Part shown: one piece after another, positions 1 to 7,642 of the stretch | Position numbering within the stretch: position 1 is the first letter of the stretch | Layout: each line of letters opens with the position of its first letter | Origin: Sandaracinomonas limnophila | GTDB lineage: Bacteria > Bacteroidota > Bacteroidia > Cytophagales > Spirosomataceae | Assembly (NCBI RefSeq): GCF_004005965.1 | Contig: NZ_SACY01000005.1 | Span: 62,001 to 126,000, forward strand | Length of the DNA: 64,000 nt | Direction: 5' to 3' | Position numbers and translations under genes: made by a program | Notes under the pieces: model-generated | What the model saw: only the letters and a program-made list of their open reading frames with translations | What the model was told of the DNA's origin: nothing | Database searches by the model: none

Positions 1-1
1 T

Positions 2-634
2 CAATTAGAAGGCAAATGGCTTTATGCTATTATTGCATTTTTCCTTATTTCAATTATCCCTTCTCTACTTATTTCCAACTCGCCAATTAAAATACCAATT
101 GAAATAAACACTTCAAATTGGCAGGAACATCTTTCAGAAAAGGTTCAATTCAATTATAGCTTTTTCATTTCACTCGTTTTAAGTGGGGCATTTGCTTTTG
201 GAGGTGCACTGTTTAGTTTAGCGGTTATAAGAAATAACATCGCAACAATTGAACTCATTTTCGAAGGTTTCAAAGACTTAAATAGATATTTTGTTTTGCT
301 TGCCACTTTCCTAATTACAACTATTTTCACCTGGTTATGGATGTTGCTTCTAATCGTTCCAGGTATTATAGCAGCTTTATCATATTCAATGAGTTATTTT
401 ATCCTTATTGATAATCCGAGCTTAGGTTCTCTAGAAGCAATTGAAAGAAGTAAACAGCTAATGCATGGACACAAATGGCAATTATTTAAACTTTATTTAC
501 GATTTGTAGGCTTAGGTTTTCTTTGCATTTTTACCCTGGGAATTGGATTTTTATGGTTAATACCCTATGCAAATATTTGTTTGGCTCAATTTTATCAACA
601 ACTTGTTGAAAAATCAGAAATCACTGACAACTAG
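2..634 (+). CDS. DUF975-type integral membrane protein, 5'-truncated
   Basis: The reading frame is open from base 2 to the TAG at 632-634, giving at least 210 residues; the start lies outside the window. Several hydrophobic segments are visible. The last 80 residues carry the pattern I associate with DUF975 proteins: an ALEA-like SLEAIERSKQLM motif, then a lysine/tryptophan pair (HKWQLFKLYL), a glycine-rich TLGIGFLWL membrane segment and a PYANICLAQFY ending. Members are polytopic inner-membrane proteins of unknown function. The family call rests on motif memory alone. The gene is followed one base later by a 108-bp structured element and then by a terminator. Confidence 0.65.
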   Translation, partial: QLEGKWLYAIIAFFLISIIPSLLISNSPIKIPIEINTSNWQEHLSEKVQFNYSFFISLVLSGAFAFGGALFSLAVIRNNIATIELIFEGFKDLNRYFVLLATFLITTIFTWLWMLLLIVPGIIAALSYSMSYFILIDNPSLGSLEAIERSKQLMHGHKWQLFKLYLRFVGLGFLCIFTLGIGFLWLIPYANICLAQFYQQLVEKSEITDN

Positions 635-635
635 T

Positions 636-743
636 ATTTTATCAGTATAATTATTAAATAAAACGGTATATTGCAGGGGGTAAGGGGCATGCATTTCCCC
701 AACAAATAAAGAAACAAAATTCCTAACAGCTAACTGATAAAAT
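636..743 (+). repeat. 108-bp inverted-repeat-ended element, copy 1
   Basis: The element begins one base after the DUF975 stop codon. Its ends are an exact 11-bp inverted repeat, ATTTTATCAGT (636-646) and ACTGATAAAAT (733-743). The centre holds a GC-rich core (670-706) that matches copy 2 (9169-9205) at 36 of 37 bases and contains GGGG (684-687) facing CCCC (697-700) around ATGCAT. Sequence between the core and the ends is AT-rich and poorly conserved. No open reading frame is apparent. It could be a non-autonomous mobile element (MITE or REP-like) or a structured RNA at the 3' end of the upstream transcript. Confidence 0.75.
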
Positions 744-776
744 TTAGAATTTCTTTCAAATATTCCCATTAAAATA

Positions 777-801
777 ATTTTGACCCCGCTGGGGTCAAAA
801 T
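777..801. terminator. Bidirectional rho-independent terminator
   Basis: Perfect 11-bp stem: ATTTTGACCCC (777-787), loop GCT, GGGGTCAAAAT (791-801). A-rich and T-rich flanks suit termination in both directions, between the plus-strand DUF975 gene and the minus-strand folate genes. Confidence 0.85.
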
Positions 802-878
802 ACTATTCTGATTAATTCAAACTAGAGATTTGCAATCCCTCCAGGATTATTTTTCAATCATACATCTTACATAATACA

Positions 879-1688
879 TCACCCCTCTTCCCTCATCAGC
901 ACTGCATATAACTTCCTCGTTACCTCTCCAATTTCAAACATGATTTCATCAATTTGCAAAATCGGGACTACACGCTTGGTGCTACCAGTAGTAAAAACTT
1001 CATCGGAATCTTTGAATTCTTGTAGAGATACATCTCGAATTTCCAATGGCAAATGATTTTTTTGACAAATTTCAATAATTTTCTTCCGAGTTATTCCTTC
1101 TAGAATTCCTGATTTAGGAGTGATAATTATTCCATTTTTAACCAAAAACAAATTACTTCTAGAACATTCGGTAACTCCATCTTCGGTAGTAAAATAAATA
1201 TACTCATCAAATCCTTCTGATTTTATTTTGGTCCAATTTCGTAAGGCAAAAGCATAATTTAAGCTTTTAATATCGGCCATTTCACGCTGAAATTCAAATG
1301 ATTTCAATTTCATTCCCTTTTCAAAATCCGTAAATTGAAAAGGATTTGGAATTACAAACAATTGTGAGCCTGAAGTTGGCTCAAAGCCACCTAGACTATC
1401 ACCTGCCGACAATACCATTTTTACACCTAAACATTCGTCTTTCGACATAGCAGCCAACTCCAGAATTATATTTGCTAAATCATTTTTTTGGTAGGTATGA
1501 TGAATCCCCATTTTTTGGGCAGATGATAAAAATCGATCCAAATGATCATTCATGAAAACAGGGCGACCATTCATGATTCTGAAAAAATCAAATATCCCAT
1601 AGCCGCGCAAAAATCCAACATCAAAAATACTAACATGTACTTCACTCGCTTTTTTCCAGGAATTATTATGATAAATTGGATAATCCAT
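879..1688 (-). CDS. pabC: Class IV aminotransferase, probable aminodeoxychorismate lyase
   Basis: A 269-residue fold-type IV PLP enzyme. The PLP lysine is K141 in IKSLNY, the cofactor-contacting Glu is E174 in VTECSRSNLF, and GITRKK (198-203) matches the phosphate-binding region. Length fits PabC or D-amino-acid aminotransferase better than the longer IlvE. PabC converts 4-amino-4-deoxychorismate to p-aminobenzoate and pyruvate in folate synthesis. That assignment rests mainly on context: the start overlaps the 3' end of folP by 23 bases, so the two are probably translationally coupled. The family assignment is firm; the substrate is inferred, and branched-chain or D-amino-acid transamination cannot be excluded. 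Confidence 0.75.
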   Translation of the reverse strand: MDYPIYHNNSWKKASEVHVSIFDVGFLRGYGIFDFFRIMNGRPVFMNDHLDRFLSSAQKMGIHHTYQKNDLANIILELAAMSKDECLGVKMVLSAGDSLGGFEPTSGSQLFVIPNPFQFTDFEKGMKLKSFEFQREMADIKSLNYAFALRNWTKIKSEGFDEYIYFTTEDGVTECSRSNLFLVKNGIIITPKSGILEGITRKKIIEICQKNHLPLEIRDVSLQEFKDSDEVFTTGSTKRVVPILQIDEIMFEIGEVTRKLYAVLMREEG

Positions 1689-2535
1689 ATTTTTTTAATT
1701 TTTCTACTAAATCAATTACTTGTTTGGCCTCTTCAACATCATGTACACGCAAAATATCAGCCCCTAAAAGAAGGGCGATGCTGTTCATGGCTGTAGTGGC
1801 ATTCAGGGCTTCCTCTGAAGAAATATTCAAAAATTTACACAACATGGTTTTTCTTGAAATCCCTACCATTAATGGAGCACCTAATTCCTTAAACTGAGGT
1901 AATTGTGCCATGATCTTGTAATTATCATCCAGGCTTTTAGAAAAGCCGAAACCAGGATCAATTATTAAATTGGTGAAAGATTTAGAACGTAAAAATTGTA
2001 CTTTTTTTGCCAAATCTGTCCAAACATCCTCTACAACATTTAAATAATTTGGCAAAGAATGTACTTCATTGTATTTTCCTCTGCTATGGCTTAAAATATA
2101 GGGTATTTGATTGTTTGAAACCCATTCTAAAATCCCTTCGTCCATATTTCCTGCTCCAATATCGTTGAAAATATGAGCACCCGCCAAAAATGCTTGTTGA
2201 GCCACTTCGAGTCGGTAGGTATCAATTGAAATCCAGATCTCAGGAAAATTCTTGACCAAAAGCTTAATAACAGGAATGACTCGGGCAATTTCCTCTTCCA
2301 TGGTAACAGGGTCAGCATTTGGTCGAGTTGAATGTCCTCCAACATCCAAAATCATTGCACCGGCATGAACCATTTTTTCTGCTTTTTCTACAACAGCCTG
2401 TAGAGAATTCACACGACTATCCTCAAAAAATGAATCGGGTGTACAGTTCAAAATTCCCATCAAAGCAGGCTTATTAAAACTCAACACACGACCCAGAAAT
2501 TGAATGCTATGAAATGTTGGAAAAAGAGGATTCAA
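1666..2535 (-). CDS. folP: Dihydropteroate synthase
   Basis: Condenses p-aminobenzoate with hydroxymethyl-dihydropterin pyrophosphate in the cytoplasm. Visible motifs in order: MGILNCTPDSF near the N-terminus, ILDVGGHSTRP (the family usually has GGESTRP), SIDTYR, a DPGFGFSKSLDDNY pterin-binding loop, GISRKTM and RVHDVEEAKQ. The frame is open back to 2676, but that would overlap the divergent gene at 2612 and add about 47 residues unlike the family. No ATG is available, so I chose TTG at 2535, which gives 289 residues and the usual short lead into the barrel; GTG at 2589 is an alternative. It supplies the pathway with the overlapping pabC-like gene. Confidence 0.88.
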   Translation of the reverse strand: MNPLFPTFHSIQFLGRVLSFNKPALMGILNCTPDSFFEDSRVNSLQAVVEKAEKMVHAGAMILDVGGHSTRPNADPVTMEEEIARVIPVIKLLVKNFPEIWISIDTYRLEVAQQAFLAGAHIFNDIGAGNMDEGILEWVSNNQIPYILSHSRGKYNEVHSLPNYLNVVEDVWTDLAKKVQFLRSKSFTNLIIDPGFGFSKSLDDNYKIMAQLPQFKELGAPLMVGISRKTMLCKFLNISSEEALNATTAMNSIALLLGADILRVHDVEEAKQVIDLVEKLKKYGLSNLS

Positions 2536-2611
2536 TACAAGGAAATTTAGGATAATTAAACTATTTTTGCTGTTCGAAAAAGCAAGCACGTGATAAACTA
2601 ACCTTTTACCT

Positions 2612-3187
2612 ATGAATAGGGACAACAAGCCTTCCCAAACAGAAATCGAATATCGCCAAGTTATTGCACACTGCAAAGCATTATTTGATAAAAAAAATAA
2701 GGATTATGGTACATCTTGGAGAATCTTACGACTATCAAGCTTGACAGACCAAATCTTCATCAAGGCACAAAGAATCCGAAGTATTCAGGAAAAAGGAACT
2801 CAAAAAATTGAAGACGGGATCGAAGGGGAATTCATCGGCATCATCAATTATTGTATCATCGCTTTGATTCAAAAATCGCTTGAAAACTCAGAACAAACAG
2901 AATTTTCGAACGAAGAACTTTCAAATCTTTACGATTACCAGGTTAACCAAACGCTTAATTTGTTGCTTAATAAAAACCATGATTATGGCGAAGCTTGGAG
3001 AGATATGCGTGTAAGCAGTATGACGGATCTAATCCTCATGAAAATCTTCCGAACCAAACAAATAGAGGATAATCAAGGAGTAACTATTGTTTCAGAAGGC
3101 GTTGAAGCAAACTATCAAGACATGCTCAATTATGCCGTTTTTTGCTTGATACAATTAAAAAATTTACAATCCAATAATCAACAATAG
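2612..3187 (+). CDS. DUF1599 protein with two tandem repeats of the domain
   Basis: 191 residues without signal peptide or membrane segment. The protein is an internal duplication. The first half has LFDKKNKDYGTSWRILR, SSLTDQI, KAQRI and GEFIGIINYCIIALIQ; the second has LLNKNHDYGEAWRDMR, SSMTDLI, KIFRT and NYQDMLNYAVFCLIQL. The shared KxxDYGxxWR and SSxTD motifs are those I associate with DUF1599, a domain common in Bacteroidota whose biochemical role is not known to me. It stands divergently from folP, with MauE/DoxX and aroK genes downstream at 1-base spacing and 4-base overlap, so it probably leads a three-gene operon. Confidence 0.75.
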   Translation: MNRDNKPSQTEIEYRQVIAHCKALFDKKNKDYGTSWRILRLSSLTDQIFIKAQRIRSIQEKGTQKIEDGIEGEFIGIINYCIIALIQKSLENSEQTEFSNEELSNLYDYQVNQTLNLLLNKNHDYGEAWRDMRVSSMTDLILMKIFRTKQIEDNQGVTIVSEGVEANYQDMLNYAVFCLIQLKNLQSNNQQ

Positions 3188-3188
3188 C

Positions 3189-4301
3189 ATGAAAATCTAT
3201 AGAAGGATTGCCTCATTCCTGGTAATTGCGCTATTTCTATTTTCTGGATTCATCAAATTGAATGACCCTATTGGGACCGAAATTAAATTGGAAGAATACT
3301 TTGATGTATTTTCAAAGGATTTCAGGTTCATGTCGGGATTTTGGGAAGCTCTAATCCCCTATTCCTTAATTTTTTCCATTGGATTAAGCGCTCTAGAAGT
3401 CATTTTGGGAGTTGCACTTTGGGCAAAATATAAAACAAAAAAGGTATTATGGATTCTTATCGCGTTAATTACTTTTTTTAGTTTTTTGACTTTTTATTCA
3501 GCCTATTTCAACAAAGTAACTGATTGCGGTTGTTTCGGAGAGGCCATCAAATTAACCCCATGGACCTCCTTTTCAAAAGATATCTTTTTATTCCTTTTAT
3601 TGGTTTCTCTTTTATTCACAGATTTGCCAAAAATCAATAAACTATCCTTCAAAACTGTAGTATTTACCGCAATATTAAGTATTTCATTTGGCGTTTACAG
3701 TTATTTTTATCTACCTATTTGGGATAGTCTTCCTTATGCAGTTGGACAAAATATTACCAAAAATATGGAGCAGAGAGAGCCCCTCAAATTTCAATATACT
3801 TATAAAATCAAAGGTAAAGTAGAGGTTTTAAACGAAATGCCGATGGATACAACTGCAGAATACATCAGTATGATTGCAGTGAATGAGAAAGAAGCCCGAC
3901 CCTTGATAACTGATTACAAAATTTGGGTAGATAATGATACAACGGACTACACGAAAGAAAGTTTTAAAGGCAATCGATTATTGGTTATAATGCCAAATGT
4001 AAATCATGCTTACCTTAATGCTTTAGAAGAAATTTCTATAATTGCTAAAGAATTGGAACAAAAAGGACTACCAACTTGGTTAGTATCAGCAGCAAGCAAT
4101 GAAGAGATTACAAATTTAAGACATCAATATCAATTAAGTTTCCCTGCCCTAAGTGCAGACACCAAAATTTTAAAAACCATCATCCGCTCGAATCCAGGTT
4201 TGGTGTTGATTAGTAACGGAACTGTTAAAGGAAAATGGTCGGCATATAATTTGCCAAAAACGAATGAAATAGTAGAAAGTTTAACAAAAGTGCAAGAATG
4301 A
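3189..4301 (+). CDS. DoxX/MauE-like membrane protein, BT_3928-type
   Basis: 370 residues. The first ~180 residues form a four-helix DoxX/MauE-like membrane domain: an N-terminal GFIKLNDPIGT, helices near 55-75, 85-105, 123-143 and 151-172, and a CGCFG motif with C113 and C115 just outside helix 3. MauE-type proteins usually feed electrons to periplasmic disulphides. The C-terminal ~170 residues look like a thioredoxin-like fold (LLVIMPNVNHAYLNALEEI, then a FPALSAD segment and a GLVLISNGTVKGKW strand) but show no CxxC. Bacteroidota annotations call such proteins BT_3928 family. It overlaps aroK by 4 bases (ATGA). A role in envelope redox chemistry is inference. Confidence 0.65.
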   Translation: MKIYRRIASFLVIALFLFSGFIKLNDPIGTEIKLEEYFDVFSKDFRFMSGFWEALIPYSLIFSIGLSALEVILGVALWAKYKTKKVLWILIALITFFSFLTFYSAYFNKVTDCGCFGEAIKLTPWTSFSKDIFLFLLLVSLLFTDLPKINKLSFKTVVFTAILSISFGVYSYFYLPIWDSLPYAVGQNITKNMEQREPLKFQYTYKIKGKVEVLNEMPMDTTAEYISMIAVNEKEARPLITDYKIWVDNDTTDYTKESFKGNRLLVIMPNVNHAYLNALEEISIIAKELEQKGLPTWLVSAASNEEITNLRHQYQLSFPALSADTKILKTIIRSNPGLVLISNGTVKGKWSAYNLPKTNEIVESLTKVQE

Positions 4302-4813
4302 AAAACATTTTTTTAGTGGGAATGCCCTCTTCTGGTAAAAGTACCTTAGGAAAAGAATTAGCAAGAAATTTAGGTTATTCTTTTACTGATATGGACAAGT
4401 TGATTGAAACGCGTGAACAAAAAACCATCAATGAAATTTTTTCTAGTAAGGGAGAAGATTATTTTAGAGAATTAGAGAAAAAGATACTACATACCATACA
4501 ACCTAACCAATCTACTGTAATTGCAACAGGAGGTGGCGTACCTTGTTTTCACCAAAACATGGATTACATTAAAGAAAATGGCATTTCCATATTTTTAAAT
4601 GTGGATATTGATGATTTAGCAAAAAGAATTTACAAGGCACAAACCAACAATAGACCGCTATTGAATATTGCAAATGAAACAGAAGAATCAATTATTGGAA
4701 ACATCAAAAAATTATACGAAACTCGTCTACCCTTCTATAAGCAAGCAGACATTCAGGTGGATGGAGAAATCTCTGTAAATCAGTTGTTGTGGTTGTTGGA
4801 AGCTTATAATTAA
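4298..4813 (+). CDS. aroK: Shikimate kinase
   Basis: 171 residues, the usual length. Phosphorylates the 3-hydroxyl of shikimate in the chorismate pathway. Visible: P-loop GMPSSGKST (8-16), the shikimate-binding Asp pair in FTDMDKLIE, an FRELE arginine, the GGGVP glycine-rich loop that contacts shikimate, and the lid arginine in NNRPLL. All key residues are present. The start overlaps the stop of the preceding membrane protein gene, so translation is probably coupled. Chorismate made through this enzyme also feeds the nearby folate genes, but co-regulation is not shown. Confidence 0.95.
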   Translation: MKNIFLVGMPSSGKSTLGKELARNLGYSFTDMDKLIETREQKTINEIFSSKGEDYFRELEKKILHTIQPNQSTVIATGGGVPCFHQNMDYIKENGISIFLNVDIDDLAKRIYKAQTNNRPLLNIANETEESIIGNIKKLYETRLPFYKQADIQVDGEISVNQLLWLLEAYN

Positions 4814-4820
4814 TTATTAG

Positions 4821-4894
4821 TTATGAATTATGAATTATGAATTAAGTGCTAAAAAATAATTCATAATTCATAATTCATAATTCATAATTCATAA
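4821..4894. repeat. Convergent heptamer arrays forming a long hairpin
   Basis: Three tandem TTATGAA units (4821-4841) face five tandem TTCATAA units (4860-4894). The two arrays are reverse complements, so a perfect stem of about 24 bp can form with a loop of about 15-20 bases. It fills the gap between the convergent aroK and FadL-like genes and ends exactly at the latter's stop codon. A bidirectional terminator role is likely, although the stem is purely AT-rich. Confidence 0.7.
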
Positions 4895-6451
4895 TTAAAA
4901 AAACACCCCTCCCGTCAAACTAATCTGAGAGTTAGTTATTTGTAATTGAGAGGATGCATAATTTGCTGTATTATCTAAACTATATGGAGTGAATGCATCT
5001 TTATATGTTCGATACAAATAGGCAATATCCCAGTAGAAATCATTGGATCGATATCCAAAACCGCCAGAAAACTGCCAAATATTTCTATCTATCGAATCAT
5101 AAGATTTTTGATAACCTCCACCGAATTGAGCAATTCCAGCCCTTAAACTAAAATTACTAGCCACTCGATATTCAGCTCCGAACTTAACATTTAAGTCAGT
5201 TTGGAAATACTTAGAGGCAATGGAATTGTATTTATTTTTAAATTGTTGGTTAGCAGAATAGCTCAATTCCTGACTTCCTATTTTGATGTTCGAATAATCG
5301 ACCATTTCTAAATCTAAGCTTATAAAACCTTTTCTTCCTAAAAAATAAGCCAATCCGCCACCAATTCGCATTGGAGTTGTCAATTGATAGGTAAATTCAT
5401 TTGTTGCCAAACTTACTGGACTAACTTTTGTGATATTCACAGGACTTCCATTAGAATAGGAAGGTATCGAAATTGCGCGAGTAACCATTCCACCCGTCAA
5501 TTGCTCATTTACCTGCTCATAATAGGTTGGAGTTTGGAAATTCAATGCTACACGAATGGAGGAATTTACTTTGTAAATCATACCCAAACTCACTGAAAGA
5601 CCTTTCCCACTGGTTTCTAAATTCTCAGAATACGTAAATCCATCTACATATTTGGCTCCTACAAAAGTTTCTCTCCACGAATTAGATAAAGTAGAATTGA
5701 TTCTTGTAAAATGAATCCCTCCACCGATGTAAAATTTTTGCTGATAAGAAGCACCATAAGAGATATCCCATTGAGATTGATAGCCGTTCATAGAAGCGTA
5801 CCCTTCTTGTCGAGTCGGTAAACTTGCCTCAAAGCGATTAAAAGGTACGCCGCCAGACTTTGCATCTGGATTAATTAAATAGGATTGATAGGAAACAGCC
5901 TCTGGACTCAGGGCTGTATTTGAATTGGAATCGTATTGATCATCTAAACTTGTTCCTGTTTCTCCCTTTTTATTAGCTTGTTGAATGAAATAATCCAACA
6001 TAGAACTTGCATTATTAATTCCAATGCTTGAAAATGATTGTTTGAACATTAATTGTTTGGAATATGCAAAACCAAAGGATCCCTTCCAGTCACCTTGGGC
6101 ATTTTCTTCCCCTGTTAAAACAAGACCTAAACCGGTAAAATTCACATCATTATCGGTTGTAGAAGTTTGATTACCTATATAATTACTACCAATATCGGAA
6201 AACCCTAAACTACCCGAAATGCTCAATTCATTCCGATTGTAAAATCCTAATCCAGCTGGATTGCCACTGATAGATGTTATATCTGCGCCTAAAGCATTAA
6301 AACTGCCACCCATACCAAGCATACGAGCTGTACCAAATCCTGTGCTTGTGCTAAAGGTTTTTCCGACAAAAGGATAAGAAACTACCTGACTATTTCCAGT
6401 AAATGCAATAAATAGGCCTATCCCAAAGGCCATTATAAAAATAGATTTCAT
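4895..6451 (-). CDS. OmpP1/FadL/TodX-family outer-membrane protein
   Basis: 518 residues with a signal peptide (hydrophobic segment ending near GNSQV). The mature N-terminus has FGTARMLGMGGSFNALGADI followed by SGNPAGLGFY, the asparagine-proline-alanine-glycine motif typical of FadL-type barrels in Bacteroidota. The rest is alternating amphipathic beta-strand sequence with many aromatic girdle residues, and it ends in a phenylalanine. FadL relatives move hydrophobic compounds across the outer membrane; no substrate can be read here. It lies 11 bases downstream of a lipoprotein gene on the same strand and is probably co-transcribed with it. Confidence 0.75.
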   Translation of the reverse strand: MKSIFIMAFGIGLFIAFTGNSQVVSYPFVGKTFSTSTGFGTARMLGMGGSFNALGADITSISGNPAGLGFYNRNELSISGSLGFSDIGSNYIGNQTSTTDNDVNFTGLGLVLTGEENAQGDWKGSFGFAYSKQLMFKQSFSSIGINNASSMLDYFIQQANKKGETGTSLDDQYDSNSNTALSPEAVSYQSYLINPDAKSGGVPFNRFEASLPTRQEGYASMNGYQSQWDISYGASYQQKFYIGGGIHFTRINSTLSNSWRETFVGAKYVDGFTYSENLETSGKGLSVSLGMIYKVNSSIRVALNFQTPTYYEQVNEQLTGGMVTRAISIPSYSNGSPVNITKVSPVSLATNEFTYQLTTPMRIGGGLAYFLGRKGFISLDLEMVDYSNIKIGSQELSYSANQQFKNKYNSIASKYFQTDLNVKFGAEYRVASNFSLRAGIAQFGGGYQKSYDSIDRNIWQFSGGFGYRSNDFYWDIAYLYRTYKDAFTPYSLDNTANYASSQLQITNSQISLTGGVFF

Positions 6452-6462
6452 TAATTTAAAAT

Positions 6463-7515
6463 TTATCGTGGTCCTCTACTACCTCCCCCGTTGAAGGATC
6501 CGCCTCCACCAGAAAAATTAGATCCTGAATTCCCAAAATTAGTAGAACGATTTTGTTGATAGAATTGATCTCTGCTTGAATTTTGAAAATCATTATTATT
6601 CGGCCGAGTATATTCTATATTATTGTTTCTACGAGGTTGCACTCGCTCCTGCGGATACGAATTATATTGCTGCTGATTTTGAATTTGTTGCTGCTGAGTT
6701 TGTACAGGATTAGTTCTTTGGTTGGAAAAATTACCATTGTATTGATTTCCTGAATTTCTTGAACCACCACCCATGTCGTTATTTCTGTTTCCTCCAAAAT
6801 CTTCTCGAGGTCCCCGAATAACCCTTCTAACAGGTTCAGTACTTTGGTTAAATGAGTTATAATTATTGTAATAACCCGAACCATTGTAATAATAACCATT
6901 ATAACCTCCTAAATATGAATAATAATTGTATGGGCTATAGAATGGAGAATTAAGCATGGAATAACTAGGCATATAATACCTGTAAAAAGGATCATAAAAG
7001 GAACTATAAAAAGGGTCATATCCATAGAAAGAATTATAGCCAAAGCTTGAATAAGGATAATAATTGGCATAGGCACCATAAAAATAATTATTTGACCACA
7101 TAAAACTCAAACTTGGCCCCATTCTAAATGGAGAATAACCAAAATTTATATAAGGATTAGAATACCAATTATTCCACGGATTACTCGTAAACATTCCATT
7201 TCTGTAACCATCGGAATATCCTTGATCATACGTATTTGAATACACAGATCTTGAGTTTAAAAAATTTTGAGATTTGCTGGCTAAACCCTCCTCCTCTTCA
7301 ATAACAATTTCTTCAGATGAATTATCTTGAGCATAATAATCAGATTGTTGCTTCTTTTTCTTTGAAGAACTTAATACTACCTGGGTATCGTATAAATCAT
7401 CAGAAACATACGATTTTTGTTTCGCACTTGCATCAGGCGAAACCTGAACAGTAATACAGGATTGAATCCCAAAGATTCCAATCATTAACCAAAATAAAAT
7501 GAGATAATTTTTCAT
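6463..7515 (-). CDS. Tyr/Asn/Gly-rich low-complexity lipoprotein, unknown function
   Basis: 350 residues. A lipoprotein signal ends GIQSC, so the protein is probably lipidated at C20. Residues ~50-80 contain a KKKK stretch and an acidic EEEE stretch. Residues ~100-225 are dominated by Tyr, Asn, Ser, Phe and Gly with irregular repeats such as YDPFYSSFYDPFYRYY and YNGYYYNGSGYYNNYN. Residues ~235-350 are rich in Asn, Gln, Arg and Gly and end SFNGGGSRGPR. Such composition suggests a disordered, adhesive or gel-like surface protein, but I recognise no family. It is the first gene of a pair with the FadL-like protein and diverges from proS. Confidence 0.7.
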   Translation of the reverse strand: MKNYLILFWLMIGIFGIQSCITVQVSPDASAKQKSYVSDDLYDTQVVLSSSKKKKQQSDYYAQDNSSEEIVIEEEEGLASKSQNFLNSRSVYSNTYDQGYSDGYRNGMFTSNPWNNWYSNPYINFGYSPFRMGPSLSFMWSNNYFYGAYANYYPYSSFGYNSFYGYDPFYSSFYDPFYRYYMPSYSMLNSPFYSPYNYYSYLGGYNGYYYNGSGYYNNYNSFNQSTEPVRRVIRGPREDFGGNRNNDMGGGSRNSGNQYNGNFSNQRTNPVQTQQQQIQNQQQYNSYPQERVQPRRNNNIEYTRPNNNDFQNSSRDQFYQQNRSTNFGNSGSNFSGGGGSFNGGGSRGPR

Positions 7516-7582
7516 AGTGGAAAGATTTAAATGAAAAAAAATAGGGTTTTAATGATATCTTTGTAAACAAAATTTACAAAGT

Positions 7583-7590
7583 CAAATCTA
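7583..7590 (-). promoter_or_regulatory. Candidate -7 box for the low-complexity lipoprotein gene
   Basis: TAGATTTG on the minus strand matches the Bacteroidota consensus TAnnTTTG, 68 bases upstream of the lipoprotein start. A plus-strand match TATCTTTG lies at 7556-7563 and could serve proS. I see no clear TTTG at the -33 position for either. Confidence 0.4.
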
Positions 7591-7642
7591 AGTATTATTA
7601 ACGAAAAATTTGACATTTTAGTTCGTCAAAGCAAATAATTTT

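Noticed and set aside
6615-6899. Overlapping reading frame within the low-complexity lipoprotein gene
   Set aside because: Same strand, other frame, composed of repetitive codons; a shadow of the Asn/Tyr repeats.
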